A stretch of 64,000 nt of DNA from Limnohabitans lacus (GCF_030053395.1 NZ_JASGBH010000003.1:332295-396294), one strand, 5' to 3'. Positions 1 to 7,938 are shown, numbered from the stretch's first letter. Notes: generated by a model from the sequence alone, not told the origin. Made by a program: numbers and translations.

Positions 1-485
1 GGCTCGGCCGTCAGGTGCCTGAGGCCACTCATGGCTTCGGCCACCACGCCAAATCCAGGTTTGTCGCGGTAGGGGCCGGTTTGTCCATAGCCGCTGATGC
101 GCAGCATGATCAGTCGCGGGTTGATGGCCTGCAAGGCGTCGGGACCCAGCCCCCACCCTTCCATGGCGCCGGGGCGGAAGTTTTCAATCAGCACATCGGC
201 GTCTTGCACCAATTGCCGGACGATGTCCTGGGCTTGTGGCTCTTTCAGATCCAAGGCCACAGAGCGCTTGTTCCTCGACTGGATTTGCCACCAGATGGAG
301 GTGCCATCCTTGAGCAAGCGCCATTGGCGCAGCGGGTCGCCGCTGCCTGGCGGCTCGATCTTGATGATGTCTGCGCCAAAGTCGGCCAGCGTCTTGGCCG
401 CAAAGGGTCCGGCGATGAGTTGGCCGAGTTCAACGACCTTCAGACCCTGTAAGGGGCCTGCGAGGGAATCTTGTGAAACATGCAT
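1..485 (-). CDS. CaiB/BaiF family (class III) CoA-transferase, C-terminus cut by window edge
   Basis: The minus-strand frame opens at an ATG at 485 and stays open to position 1, giving about 161 N-terminal residues. The start reads LQGLKVVELGQLIAGPFAAK, followed by LADFGADIIKIEPPGSGDPLR, an RNKRSVALDLK segment and DVLIENFRPGAMEGWGL. These are hallmark N-terminal motifs of the CaiB/BaiF (formyl-CoA transferase type) family, which moves CoA between carboxylic acids in the cytoplasm. Family members are usually about 400 residues, so more than half is missing here. The catalytic Asp of the family should lie just past the visible part. The acid substrate cannot be told. An ATG at 481 is out of frame and closes quickly. 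Confidence 0.9.
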   Translation of the reverse strand, partial: MHVSQDSLAGPLQGLKVVELGQLIAGPFAAKTLADFGADIIKIEPPGSGDPLRQWRLLKDGTSIWWQIQSRNKRSVALDLKEPQAQDIVRQLVQDADVLIENFRPGAMEGWGLGPDALQAINPRLIMLRISGYGQTGPYRDKPGFGVVAEAMSGLRHLTAE

Positions 486-661
486 GCGGACACTATAAAA
501 GATCGTCACGGGGACCCAAATTACAAATTGATGGTTTTGATCATTGGGTGTAAGCCAAATGGGTTATTTGATTTTGAAGAATTTCATTCAAGATACTCCG
601 ATATCTTTTTGGATGTCGGTTTCATTTCTTGGTGACTCAACAAAGGATGTGGTGTTGAGGT

Positions 662-1000
662 ATGAAAAACAAGCTCCTTTCGGTCACTTTCGCAGGTCTC
701 ACGGTCATGGGTGCTTTTTTCGGTCTCGCAGCACGAGCGGATAGCTTGCTCGATTTCTCGATTTTCAAGCCACCCACCTCAGAGCAACGGACCATTTCTG
801 AGCCTGTGGTGTCGTGGCTGGTCAGGCCGAATGCACAAACCTTCTGCGAACAGGCGCAACCCAAGGATGGTTTTTTTGCGCGTCCGGAGGGTTGTGTGTA
901 CTGGCATCGCAAGAATGCTTCTTGCACCATCGTGACCACCAACAGCACCACGCATTCGCAGCTGGGGCATTTGTTTGTTCGCTGCATGACAGGTCAATGA
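662..1000 (+). CDS. Small secreted protein, degenerate paralogue of the downstream HExxH protein
   Basis: This 112-residue protein begins with a Sec signal peptide (hydrophobic core about residues 5-22, likely cleavage after ARA). The mature part carries TISEPVVSWLVR, a Cys pair region, GCVYWHRKNASCTIVTT and LGHLFVRCMTGQ. The same skeleton, TIxEPxVxxLVR, CxYW, CTIVT, LGH and RxC, recurs in the next gene, so the two are tandem paralogues. Here the HExxH of the partner reads HLFVR, so a zinc site is not preserved. The stop overlaps the next ATG (ATGA), implying translational coupling. The function is unknown. The upstream 175 bases are AT-richer than the neighbours and probably hold the promoter, but I see no clear hexamers. 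Confidence 0.7.
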   Translation: MKNKLLSVTFAGLTVMGAFFGLAARADSLLDFSIFKPPTSEQRTISEPVVSWLVRPNAQTFCEQAQPKDGFFARPEGCVYWHRKNASCTIVTTNSTTHSQLGHLFVRCMTGQ

Positions 1001-1371
1001 ACTTGCAGACCTCTGGGAACCCCTTCGTCGCTCGAATGCTTGTGCGTTCAATTGCCTGCTGCGCTTTGTTGGGGTTGGGCGCTTGCCAAACCTTGCAGCC
1101 GCCAGTGGTTGATCAGGTGCGCTTCATGCCAGCTGCTTTGGCCAAGAGGACCATCCCTGAGCCCAAAGTCAAATACCTGGTGAGGGCAGACGGGTATGAG
1201 TACTGCGCACGCATCACGGGGATTCCAGTCACGCCCACCTCGCGCCCGATGGCCTGCGCTTATTGGAATACCCGGCGCCTAGAGTGCACCATCGTCACCC
1301 CCTTGGAGACGGGCTACAACTATTTAGGGCATGAGTTGCGGCATTGTTTTGAGGGAAGCTTTCATGATTGA
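997..1371 (+). CDS. Small putative lipoprotein with HExxH (metzincin-like) C-terminus
   Basis: This 124-residue protein overlaps the preceding stop by four bases. A lipoprotein signal ends in LLGLGACQ (lipobox L-G-A-C). If translation starts instead at the in-frame ATG at 1036 the signal is more typical, so the start is uncertain. The body has TIPEPKVKYLVR, CAYW and CTIVTP. It ends LGHELRHCFEGSFHD, with HExxH at residues 112-116 and a further Gly and His-Asp spaced HExxHxxxGxxHD. This resembles a metzincin zinc signature with one extra residue. A tiny outer-membrane zinc peptidase is possible but inferred. It could equally be a structural zinc protein. The upstream gene is its degenerate sister. 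Confidence 0.7.
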   Translation: MNLQTSGNPFVARMLVRSIACCALLGLGACQTLQPPVVDQVRFMPAALAKRTIPEPKVKYLVRADGYEYCARITGIPVTPTSRPMACAYWNTRRLECTIVTPLETGYNYLGHELRHCFEGSFHD

Positions 1372-1534
1372 TCAAGAACAGCGACTTTGCGGGTGGCTGA
1401 TGAGCCCAACCTGTGGATGGCGCGCATCTTGTCCCATGGCATGAGGATCCTGCGCCAATCCAGGCCATTCAAGAAAAATTCAAGCGCGTAGGGGGCATCG
1501 ATGAGAGCCTTGCCACCATTTGGAGCGGGGATGT

Positions 1535-2173
1535 TCAGCCGAAGACTTCGAAGATCCGGCGTTTGTCATCGATCGACAACTCGATCAGCTCAGGCAGGGT
1601 CTCGCAACCCATTTTGTCGAGCACGCGGCTGCGATGGAGTTTGACGGTGGAGGGGGCCGATCCATTGAGCTCTGCAATTTCCTTGTTGCCGTAGCCTTTG
1701 ATCATCCATCGGCAAATCTCTTGCTCTTTTTCAGTCAAGCGGCTGAACCGTTGCCGAATGTCCATGACGCGCACCAATTGCTGTTGGCGGGCACGGTCCT
1801 TGTTCAAGCCATTTTCAATGGCCGTCATCAGCGATTCCATGCTGAAGGGCTTGAGCAGAAAATCAATGGCCCCATGTTTCATGGCATTGATGATTTCGGA
1901 GGGTTGACTTTCCCCGCTGATGAAAATGATGGGCGTTTCTCGACCGCTTTGGAGCAGGGTATTTTGCAACTCGGTGCCTGTCATACCGGGCATGCGCATG
2001 TCCAACAAAATCACTGCGGGTGAAATCGGCAGGGAGTCTTTTAAGAAGGCCTGGGGACTGTCGAAAGTCTGGACAGAATAATTGGACGAACTGAGTGTGA
2101 ACGCCAGACTGCGACAGATCGATGGATCGTCATCGATCAAATAGACATGGCCTCTGAAATCGTCGAAATTCAT
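1535..2173 (-). CDS. FixJ/NarL-type response regulator (orphan)
   Basis: This 212-residue two-domain regulator has an N-terminal receiver with acidic cluster DDD at 14-16, phosphoacceptor Asp58 in LLDMRMPGMTG, and Lys108 in DFLLKPF. A linker leads to a LuxR-type helix-turn-helix (about 140-195; LTEKEQEICRWMIKGYGNKEIA and STVKLHRSRVLDKMG). That order is typical of FixJ/TtrR/TodT-like regulators, which bind DNA as dimers after phosphorylation. No histidine kinase gene is adjacent, so the partner must lie elsewhere. It is divergent from the sigma54 activator at 2335. A perfect 18-bp palindrome lies 33 bases upstream of its start codon and may be its own operator. Confidence 0.92.
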   Translation of the reverse strand: MNFDDFRGHVYLIDDDPSICRSLAFTLSSSNYSVQTFDSPQAFLKDSLPISPAVILLDMRMPGMTGTELQNTLLQSGRETPIIFISGESQPSEIINAMKHGAIDFLLKPFSMESLMTAIENGLNKDRARQQQLVRVMDIRQRFSRLTEKEQEICRWMIKGYGNKEIAELNGSAPSTVKLHRSRVLDKMGCETLPELIELSIDDKRRIFEVFG

Positions 2174-2206
2174 GAATTGATGTTAATTTCTTTTACATCA
2201 TGGGAT

Positions 2207-2224
2207 ATACGCCAATTGGCGTAT
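2207..2224. promoter_or_regulatory. Perfect 18-bp palindrome, candidate operator
   Basis: ATACGCCAATTGGCGTAT reads identically on both strands. The inner TACGCCA-AT-TGGCGTA has the 7-2-7 inverted geometry used by NarL-type helix-turn-helix regulators. It sits between the divergent response regulator (start 2173) and the sigma54 activator (start 2335). It could therefore control either or both. Binding by the neighbouring regulator is inference. Confidence 0.6.
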
Positions 2225-2334
2225 CCATCTTGCGCTGGCCTCTGGGGTGCGCTCAAAAGTATGCTCTTCAGTGAGTGTGGCACTGTCGAGTCGCAGAAGC
2301 GGTCGTTCTCAGACCCCACCCTTAGAATGAACCT

Positions 2335-3828
2335 ATGCCATCTTCACCTTCGGAACTGCTGACCGACCTGCCCAAAGATGCGCAAAGCATCCTGAATCTG
2401 GCGGCACGCTCTCTTTTTGATGTTTTTGCCAATGCCAGCGAAGGGATGTTGCTGGTGGATCGTTCTGGCCGTGTGGTTTGGATCAACGACCAATACCGCC
2501 GGTTTTTGCCCGCCTTGGGTTTCACCCGCGAAGAAGATTTTGTGGGGCAAACCGTCTCAGCGGTCGTTCAAAACACCTTGATGCACCAGGTGCTGGCAAC
2601 CGGCAAACCCATCCTGATCGATTTGCTGACCAACAAGGCCGGCACCTTCGTGGTCAGCCGCTACCCCTTGCGTGACGATGCGGGCCGGGTCATTGGGGCT
2701 TTGGGCGTGGTTTTGTTTGACCAGCCGCAATCGAACCTCCAGCCCTTGATGGCCAAGTTCGCGCTCATGCAGCGCGAGCTTGACGAAGCCCGTGATGCCT
2801 TGGCGGTGCAGCGCCGCTCCAACGCGGGCTTGCGGCAGGCCAAACACAGCTTTGCCAGCTTCGTCGGCAGCAGTGCGGTGGTGTCCGACCTCAAGCGCCA
2901 GGCACGCCGGGCAGCGCAATCCAGCAGCCCTGTTTTGCTGTTGGGCGAGACAGGCACCGGCAAGGAATTGCTGGCCCACGCCATCCATGCCGCATCGCCG
3001 CGCGCACGGGGTCCTTTGGTGAGCATCAACATCGCGGCGGTGCCTGAAACGCTGCTCGAAGCCGAATTTTTTGGTGTCGCGCCGGGCGCCTACACGGGTG
3101 CGGACCGCAAGGGCCGGGTGGGCAAGTTCAAGCTGGCCGATGGTGGCACTTTGTTCCTGGACGAGATTGGCGACATGCCTTTGGGCCTGCAAGCCAAGCT
3201 TTTGCGCGCCTTGCAAGAAAACGAATTCGAAGCTTTGGGTTCCAACCGGCTGGAGCATTTTGATGCCCGCGTTATCGCGGCCACCTCACGTGACTTGGTG
3301 CAGCTGGTGAGGGAAGGGCGCTTTCGCGAAGACCTGTATTACCGCTTGAACGTGCTGCCTTTGCGCGTGCCGCCTTTGAGGGACCGCGCCAGCGACATCC
3401 CTGCGGTGCTGGAGGTGATGACCGAGGAGCTGGCCCTGCGCAATGGCCTGCCGCATCCGGAATTCACGCCGCAGGCCCTGGCGCTGCTTTGTGCCCAGCA
3501 CTGGCGCGGTAATGTGCGCGAGCTGCGCAACGTGATCGAGCAGCTGCTCTTGCGAGGCGAAGGCGCGGTGATCGACGACGAAGCGGCGGCAGTGGTTTTG
3601 CAGGCCTCGGGCTTGGCCCATATTGAGGCGCCCCATGCGGTGAGCGCTTCAGAGCGAGCTGTCGGAGTAGCGGATCAACAGGCCTTGCTCAGGCCGCTGA
3701 ATCAGCAGGTGCGTGAATTGGAAGCCCAAGCCATTCAGGCGGCTTTGCGAGCCACTTCTGGCAACAAAGTCGCGGCGGCCAAGTTGCTGGACATGTCGCG
3801 GGCCAAGCTTTACCAAAGACTGGATTGA
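2335..3828 (+). CDS. Sigma54-dependent transcriptional activator (PAS-AAA+-Fis HTH)
   Basis: This is a 497-residue enhancer-binding protein. Residues about 25-125 form a PAS-like sensor (LLVDRSGRVVWINDQYRRFL). A coiled stretch at about 140-175 leads to the AAA+ domain with Walker A GETGTGKE near 204-211. The sigma54-contacting loop is GAYTGA near 251-256 (the usual GAFTGA with Phe to Tyr) and Walker B GGTLFLDE lies near 270. The C-terminus has a Fis-type helix-turn-helix (about 467-497; GNKVAAAKLLDMSRAKLYQRL). There is no receiver domain, so a small ligand sensed by PAS is likely. A sigma54 promoter lies just downstream in front of the Liv transporter, making that operon the obvious target. 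Confidence 0.93.
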   Translation: MPSSPSELLTDLPKDAQSILNLAARSLFDVFANASEGMLLVDRSGRVVWINDQYRRFLPALGFTREEDFVGQTVSAVVQNTLMHQVLATGKPILIDLLTNKAGTFVVSRYPLRDDAGRVIGALGVVLFDQPQSNLQPLMAKFALMQRELDEARDALAVQRRSNAGLRQAKHSFASFVGSSAVVSDLKRQARRAAQSSSPVLLLGETGTGKELLAHAIHAASPRARGPLVSINIAAVPETLLEAEFFGVAPGAYTGADRKGRVGKFKLADGGTLFLDEIGDMPLGLQAKLLRALQENEFEALGSNRLEHFDARVIAATSRDLVQLVREGRFREDLYYRLNVLPLRVPPLRDRASDIPAVLEVMTEELALRNGLPHPEFTPQALALLCAQHWRGNVRELRNVIEQLLLRGEGAVIDDEAAAVVLQASGLAHIEAPHAVSASERAVGVADQQALLRPLNQQVRELEAQAIQAALRATSGNKVAAAKLLDMSRAKLYQRLD

Positions 3829-3829
3829 T

Positions 3830-3889
3830 TGTCTATATATTGGGCGTTTGTTTAAAATAAATACATTTGGATGTCTGATAAATGGACGC
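3830..3889. promoter_or_regulatory. Paired upstream elements, candidate enhancer sites of the sigma54 activator
   Basis: Two related 18-mers, TGTCTATATATTGGGCGT (3830-3847) and TGTCTGATAAATGGACGC (3872-3889), share TGTCT, GG and CG blocks. They start 42 bases apart, close to four helical turns. Each has a GTC-N9-GRC imperfect inverted core. They lie 85-145 bases upstream of the sigma54 promoter, a typical enhancer distance. The assignment is inferred from spacing and repetition. Confidence 0.5.
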
Positions 3890-3971
3890 TCATCAGGGGC
3901 ATCATGGCAAGACCTTTCTTCAATTTCCAGCGCTGACAAGCACTTAGCCCATCACCTCGGTGACTGGCCTC

Positions 3972-3988
3972 CTGGCACGGCTTGTGCA
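3972..3988 (+). promoter_or_regulatory. Sigma54 (-24/-12) promoter of the liv operon
   Basis: CTGGCACGGCTTGTGCA matches the -24/-12 consensus TGGCACG-N4-TTGC with one mismatch. It has the invariant GG (3974-3975) and GC (3986-3987) exactly ten bases apart. The predicted transcript would start near 3998-4000, leaving a leader of about 26 bases with AGGAG at 4015-4019 before the ATG at 4026. A sigma54 activator gene ends 145 bases upstream. Confidence 0.78.
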
Positions 3989-4025
3989 AAGATACATTTG
4001 CACTAGCACTACTCAGGAGACCTGC

Positions 4026-5213
4026 ATGATCCGTCGACACCTCATTTCTTGGGCCGCACTCAGCGTTTGTGCCGCCATCGCCCCCGCCGCCATGGCCCAG
4101 GGCAAAGACATCAAAATCGCCCACATCTACAGCAAGACCGGCCCGCTGGAGGCCTATGGCAAGCAGACCCAAGTCGGTTTGATGATGGGCTTGGACTACG
4201 CCACGGGTGGCACCATGACCGTGGGTGGTCGCAAGATTGTGGTGATCGAAAAAGACGATCAGGGCAAGCCTGACCTGGGCAAGAACCTGTTGGCCGCTGC
4301 TTACGGCGACGACAAAGTGGACCTGGCCGTGGGCCCGACCGCTTCGCCCGTGGCTTTGGCCATGCTGCCCGTGGCTGAAGAGTACAAAAAGATTTTGCTG
4401 GTCGAGCCCGCCGTGGCCGACTCCATCACCGGTGACAAGTGGAACAAATACATCTTCCGTACCGGCCGCAACAGCAGCCAGGACGCGATTGCCAACGCCG
4501 TGGCGGTGGACAAGGATGGCGTGAGCATCGTCACCATGGCCCAAGACTCGGCTTTTGGCCGTGACGGCGTCAAGGCCTTCAAGGAGGCCCTGAAAAAATC
4601 CAAGCTGGTGCACGAAGAGTACCTGCCGCCTGCCACCACCGACTTCACCGCCGGTGCGCAGCGCATGATCGACAAGCTCAAAGGTCAGCCTGGCCGCAAG
4701 ATCATTTTCATCATCTGGGCCGGTGGCAACCCCTTCAAGATCGCCGACATGGACTTGAAGCGCTACGGCATCGAGATCGCCACGGGCGGCAACATCTTGC
4801 CTGCGATGGTGTCTTACAAGCAGTTCCCGGGCATGGAAGGCGCGGCCTACTACTACTTCGGGATGCCCAAGAACCCGGTGAACGACGCGATGGTGTCGAT
4901 GCACTACACCCAGTTCAAGACGCCGCCAGACTTCTTCACCGCTGGCGGCTTCTCGTCGGCCATGGCCTTGGTCACAGCATTGAAGAAAACCAACGGTGAC
5001 ACCAGCGCCAACAAGCTGATCGGCGCCATGGAAGGCATGAGCTTTGACACGCCCAAGGGCAAGATGACCTTCCGCAAGGAAGACCACCAAGCCATGCAAA
5101 GCATGTACCACTTCAAGATCAAAGTGGACCCGGCTTTCGCCTGGGGCGTGCCCGAGCTGATCCGCGAGATCAAGCCTGAAGAAATGAACGTGCCGATCCG
5201 CAACAAGCGTTGA
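4026..5213 (+). CDS. Branched-chain amino acid-type ABC transporter periplasmic binding protein
   Basis: The ATG at 4026 has AGGAG six bases upstream, giving 395 residues. A Sec signal peptide (MIRRHLISWAALSVCAAIAP, cleavage after AMA) is followed by IKIAHIYSKTGPLEAYGKQTQVGL, the opening of the type I Liv-type periplasmic binding fold. AVGPTASPVALAMLPVAEEYKK matches the ligand-cleft strand region. The protein should deliver a substrate to the LivHMGF complex encoded immediately downstream. These proteins bind amino acids, but also aromatic acids, urea or amides, so the ligand is open. A repeat-filled gap of 245 bases separates it from livG, perhaps allowing higher expression of the binding protein. 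Confidence 0.93.
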   Translation: MIRRHLISWAALSVCAAIAPAAMAQGKDIKIAHIYSKTGPLEAYGKQTQVGLMMGLDYATGGTMTVGGRKIVVIEKDDQGKPDLGKNLLAAAYGDDKVDLAVGPTASPVALAMLPVAEEYKKILLVEPAVADSITGDKWNKYIFRTGRNSSQDAIANAVAVDKDGVSIVTMAQDSAFGRDGVKAFKEALKKSKLVHEEYLPPATTDFTAGAQRMIDKLKGQPGRKIIFIIWAGGNPFKIADMDLKRYGIEIATGGNILPAMVSYKQFPGMEGAAYYYFGMPKNPVNDAMVSMHYTQFKTPPDFFTAGGFSSAMALVTALKKTNGDTSANKLIGAMEGMSFDTPKGKMTFRKEDHQAMQSMYHFKIKVDPAFAWGVPELIREIKPEEMNVPIRNKR

Positions 5214-5288
5214 CCTTGAGGGCCTGCCTGCTCGCGATGCGGCGTTTGCTGCTCGCTTGCAGGCCTAGCGCCCACAGACGGTGAGCGG

Positions 5289-5358
5289 GTAGGAGCCAGC
5301 CCTGCTGGCGATGAATCCATGTGGTGGTTCAGTTATCGCTTGCAGGGCAAGCGCCTAC
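5289..5358. repeat. REP-like palindromic repeat, family A copy 1
   Basis: The element opens GTAGGAGCCAGCCCTGCTGG and closes CTTGCAGGGCAAGCGCCTAC. Its outer ends are inverted, and a small hairpin (CAGGGC type) lies in each half. A near-identical copy occurs at 45298-45354. Both lie in intergenic gaps after a stop codon, as REP/BIME elements do. Confidence 0.75.
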
Positions 5359-5377
5359 AAATGTGTGGCTATGGCGC

Positions 5378-5406
5378 GTAGGTCGGTGGCTTTAGCCCCG
5401 ACCTAC
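5378..5406. repeat. REP-like hairpin repeat, family B copy 1
   Basis: GTAGGTCGG and CCGACCTAC form perfect nine-base arms around a GGCTTTAGCC-like core. Related sequences occur at 17453-17477, 17541-17567 and (inverted) 17591-17610. This copy follows family A copy 1 by 20 bases, before livG. Confidence 0.7.
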
Positions 5407-5458
5407 AAAAATCACGTTCTTTTGAATTGACGGGTTCGCCCTTTTTTGAACTGATCAC

Positions 5459-6223
5459 ATGCTTGAAACCCAAAACCTGACCGTGCGGTTTGGCGGTCAT
5501 GTGGCCGTCAATGCGGTCTCCTGCCGCTTTGAACCCGGCACGCTGACCGCCATCGTCGGCCCCAACGGGGCGGGCAAAACGACGTACTTCAACCTGATCT
5601 CGGGGCAGTTGCCTGCCTCGGCAGGTGCTGTGCACCTGAACGGTCGCGAGTTGACCGGCCTGAGCGCCTCGGCCCGCACCCGCGCAGGCTTGGGCCGGGC
5701 GTTTCAGCTGACCAATCTGTTCCCCAACCTGTCGGTGCTCGAGAACGTGCGCTTGGCCGTGCAGGCCACGAAAGAGGGCGCTCACCGCCGGGGCCTGAAC
5801 CTGTGGAGCATCTGGAGCGATCACGCGGCTTTGACGAACCGCGCTGTGGAGATTTTGCAATCCGTGTCGATGACCGCGCAGCAAGATGCTCCGGTGGCCA
5901 GCCTGCCGCACGGTGACCAGCGCAAGCTGGAGGTGGCGCTGCTCATGGCGCTTGAACCCTCGGTCTACATGTTTGACGAGCCCACCGCAGGCATGAGCCA
6001 CGACGAAGCGCCGGTGATCCTGGATTTGATCCGGCAGCTCAAAAAGGACAAGACCAAAACCATTTTGTTGGTGGAGCACAAGATGGACGTGGTGCGCGAG
6101 TTGGCCGACCGCATCATCGTGCTGCACAACGGCGCTTTGGTGGCCGATGGCGAGCCGAACGAGGTGATCACGTCGCCCATCGTGCAAGAGGCCTATCTGG
6201 GCAAAGCCAGGGAGGCCGCATGA
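5459..6223 (+). CDS. livG: Branched-chain amino acid ABC transporter ATP-binding protein LivG
   Basis: This 254-residue ATPase has Walker A GPNGAGKT at 34-41, the LivG-type signature region LPHGDQRKLEVALLMAL, Walker B VYMFDEPTAGMS and the switch His in LLVEHKMDVV. The GlyGlyHis start (VRFGGHVAVNAVS) and the TNLFPNLSVLENVRLAVQ segment are typical of LivG. It forms one half of the ATPase pair with LivF. No good ribosome site is visible before the ATG at 5459. The stop overlaps the livF ATG by four bases, so the two are translationally coupled. Confidence 0.93.
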   Translation: MLETQNLTVRFGGHVAVNAVSCRFEPGTLTAIVGPNGAGKTTYFNLISGQLPASAGAVHLNGRELTGLSASARTRAGLGRAFQLTNLFPNLSVLENVRLAVQATKEGAHRRGLNLWSIWSDHAALTNRAVEILQSVSMTAQQDAPVASLPHGDQRKLEVALLMALEPSVYMFDEPTAGMSHDEAPVILDLIRQLKKDKTKTILLVEHKMDVVRELADRIIVLHNGALVADGEPNEVITSPIVQEAYLGKAREAA

Positions 6224-6945
6224 GCCAGAACCTGTTAACCCTCGAAGGCGTGCACACGCACATCGGGGCGTACCACATCCTGCACGGCGTGGACTTGGTG
6301 GTGCCGCGTGGCGAACTCACCATGCTGCTGGGCCGCAACGGCGCGGGCAAGACCACCACGCTGCGCACCATCATGGGCCTGTGGCAGGCTTCGCTAGGGC
6401 GCATCACCTTTGGCGGTGAAGACATCACGCAGCTGAATACCCCTGCGATTGCGCAAAAGAACATCGCCTATGTGCCTGAAAACATGGGCATCTTCTCGGA
6501 CCTGACCGTGAAAGAAAACATGCTGCTGGCCGCCCGCAACGCACAGCATGCGGCGCAGATGGACGAGGCGCGTTTGCAGTGGATTTTCAAACTGTTCCCC
6601 GCGGTGGAGAAGTTCTGGAACCACCCGGCAGGCAAATTGTCCGGCGGGCAAAAGCAGATGCTGGCCGTCTCGCGGGCCATTGTGGAGCCGCGTGACCTGC
6701 TGATCATCGACGAGCCCAGCAAGGGCCTGGCCCCTGCCATCATCCAGAACATGATCGAGGCCTTCCAGCAACTCAAGGCCAGCGGCGTGACGATTTTGTT
6801 GGTGGAACAAAACATCCACTTCGCCCAGCAGCTGGGCGACACCGTGGCCGTGATGGACAACGGCCGTGTGGTGCACGCGGGCCGCATGCAGGCGCTCGCC
6901 GAAGACACGGCATTGCAGCAATCCTTGTTGGGACTGGCTTTATGA
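6220..6945 (+). CDS. livF: Branched-chain amino acid ABC transporter ATP-binding protein LivF
   Basis: This 241-residue ATPase has Walker A GRNGAGKTT, signature LSGGQKQMLAVSRAIV, Walker B LLIIDEPSKGLAP and switch His-less LivF form LLVEQNIHFA. A GGAGG at 6211-6215 lies inside the end of livG ahead of the ATG at 6220. Both ends overlap neighbours by ATGA, which implies a fixed stoichiometry with LivG and LivH. Confidence 0.93.
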   Translation: MSQNLLTLEGVHTHIGAYHILHGVDLVVPRGELTMLLGRNGAGKTTTLRTIMGLWQASLGRITFGGEDITQLNTPAIAQKNIAYVPENMGIFSDLTVKENMLLAARNAQHAAQMDEARLQWIFKLFPAVEKFWNHPAGKLSGGQKQMLAVSRAIVEPRDLLIIDEPSKGLAPAIIQNMIEAFQQLKASGVTILLVEQNIHFAQQLGDTVAVMDNGRVVHAGRMQALAEDTALQQSLLGLAL

Positions 6946-7928
6946 AATTCCTGCAAGACATCGATACCCGGCCTTTGCTGCTGGTGCCTGTGTTGGCGCT
7001 GTTGGCTTGGCCCTTGATCGGGTCGGGCTCGACCTGGCTCACGCTGACCGTGGCGGGCCTGGCCATGGGCATGATCATCTTCATCATGGCCTCGGGCCTG
7101 ACGCTGGTGTTTGGCCTGATGGACGTGCTGAACTTCGGCCACGGCCTGTTCATCGCGCTGGGCGCTTTTGTGGCCACCAGTGTGCTGGGCGCCATGGGCG
7201 ACTGGACCGGCTCGGGCGAGTGGTGGCGCAACATGGTGGCGGTGCTGCCGGCCATGTTGATCGCCATGGCCGTGGCCGCCGCTGTGGGCCTGGCGTTTGA
7301 GCGCTTCATCGTGCGGCCCGTGTATGGCCAGCACCTCAAGCAGATCCTGATCACCATGGGCGGCATGATCATTGGTGAGGAACTCATCAAGGTCATCTGG
7401 GGGCCGCTGCAAATCGCCTTGCCTTTGCCCGAAGCCATGCGAGGATCGGTGTTTTGGGGCGATGCGGCCATCGAGAAATACCGCCTGTTGGCCGTGGCTG
7501 TGGGCTTGGCCGTGTTTGTCGCGCAAATGTGGGTGCTGGGCCGCACCAAGATCGGCCTGCTCATTCGCGCGGGTGTGCAAGACCGCGAGATGGTCGAGTC
7601 GCTGGGCTACCGCATCCGCCGCCTGTTTGTGGGTGTGTTTGTGGTGGGCAGCGCGCTGGCCGGGCTGGGCGGCGTCATGTGGGGCCTTTACCAGCAAAAC
7701 GTGGTGCCGCAGATGGGCGCACAGGTCAATGTGTTGATCTTCATCGTCATCATCATCGGCGGGCTGGGCTCCACGGGTGGGGCGCTGATCGGGGCTTTGC
7801 TGGTGGGCCTGATGGCCAACTACACCGGCTTTCTGGCCCCCAAGTTGGCGCTGTTTTCCAACATCGCGCTGATGGCAGGCATCCTGCTGTGGCGTCCGCA
7901 GGGTGTGTACCCCGTGGCCAACCGTTGA
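6942..7928 (+). CDS. livH: Branched-chain amino acid ABC transporter permease LivH
   Basis: This is a 328-residue polytopic inner-membrane permease. The motif ASGLTLVFGLMDVLNFGHG and the later RAGVQDREMVESLGY coupling segment and GGLGSTGGALIGALLVG stretch are diagnostic of LivH. It is longer than the E. coli protein, mainly through an N-terminal hydrophobic extension (residues 1-35). It overlaps livF by four bases and is followed by livM after ten bases. Confidence 0.93.
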   Translation: MKFLQDIDTRPLLLVPVLALLAWPLIGSGSTWLTLTVAGLAMGMIIFIMASGLTLVFGLMDVLNFGHGLFIALGAFVATSVLGAMGDWTGSGEWWRNMVAVLPAMLIAMAVAAAVGLAFERFIVRPVYGQHLKQILITMGGMIIGEELIKVIWGPLQIALPLPEAMRGSVFWGDAAIEKYRLLAVAVGLAVFVAQMWVLGRTKIGLLIRAGVQDREMVESLGYRIRRLFVGVFVVGSALAGLGGVMWGLYQQNVVPQMGAQVNVLIFIVIIIGGLGSTGGALIGALLVGLMANYTGFLAPKLALFSNIALMAGILLWRPQGVYPVANR

Positions 7929-7938
7929 AAGTCCGGAC

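Noticed and set aside
1413..1694. Short plus-strand open frame downstream of the twin secreted proteins
   Set aside because: No ribosome site or recognisable motif, and half of it lies antisense to the response regulator gene. The 163-base gap at 1372-1534 shows nothing else I can support.
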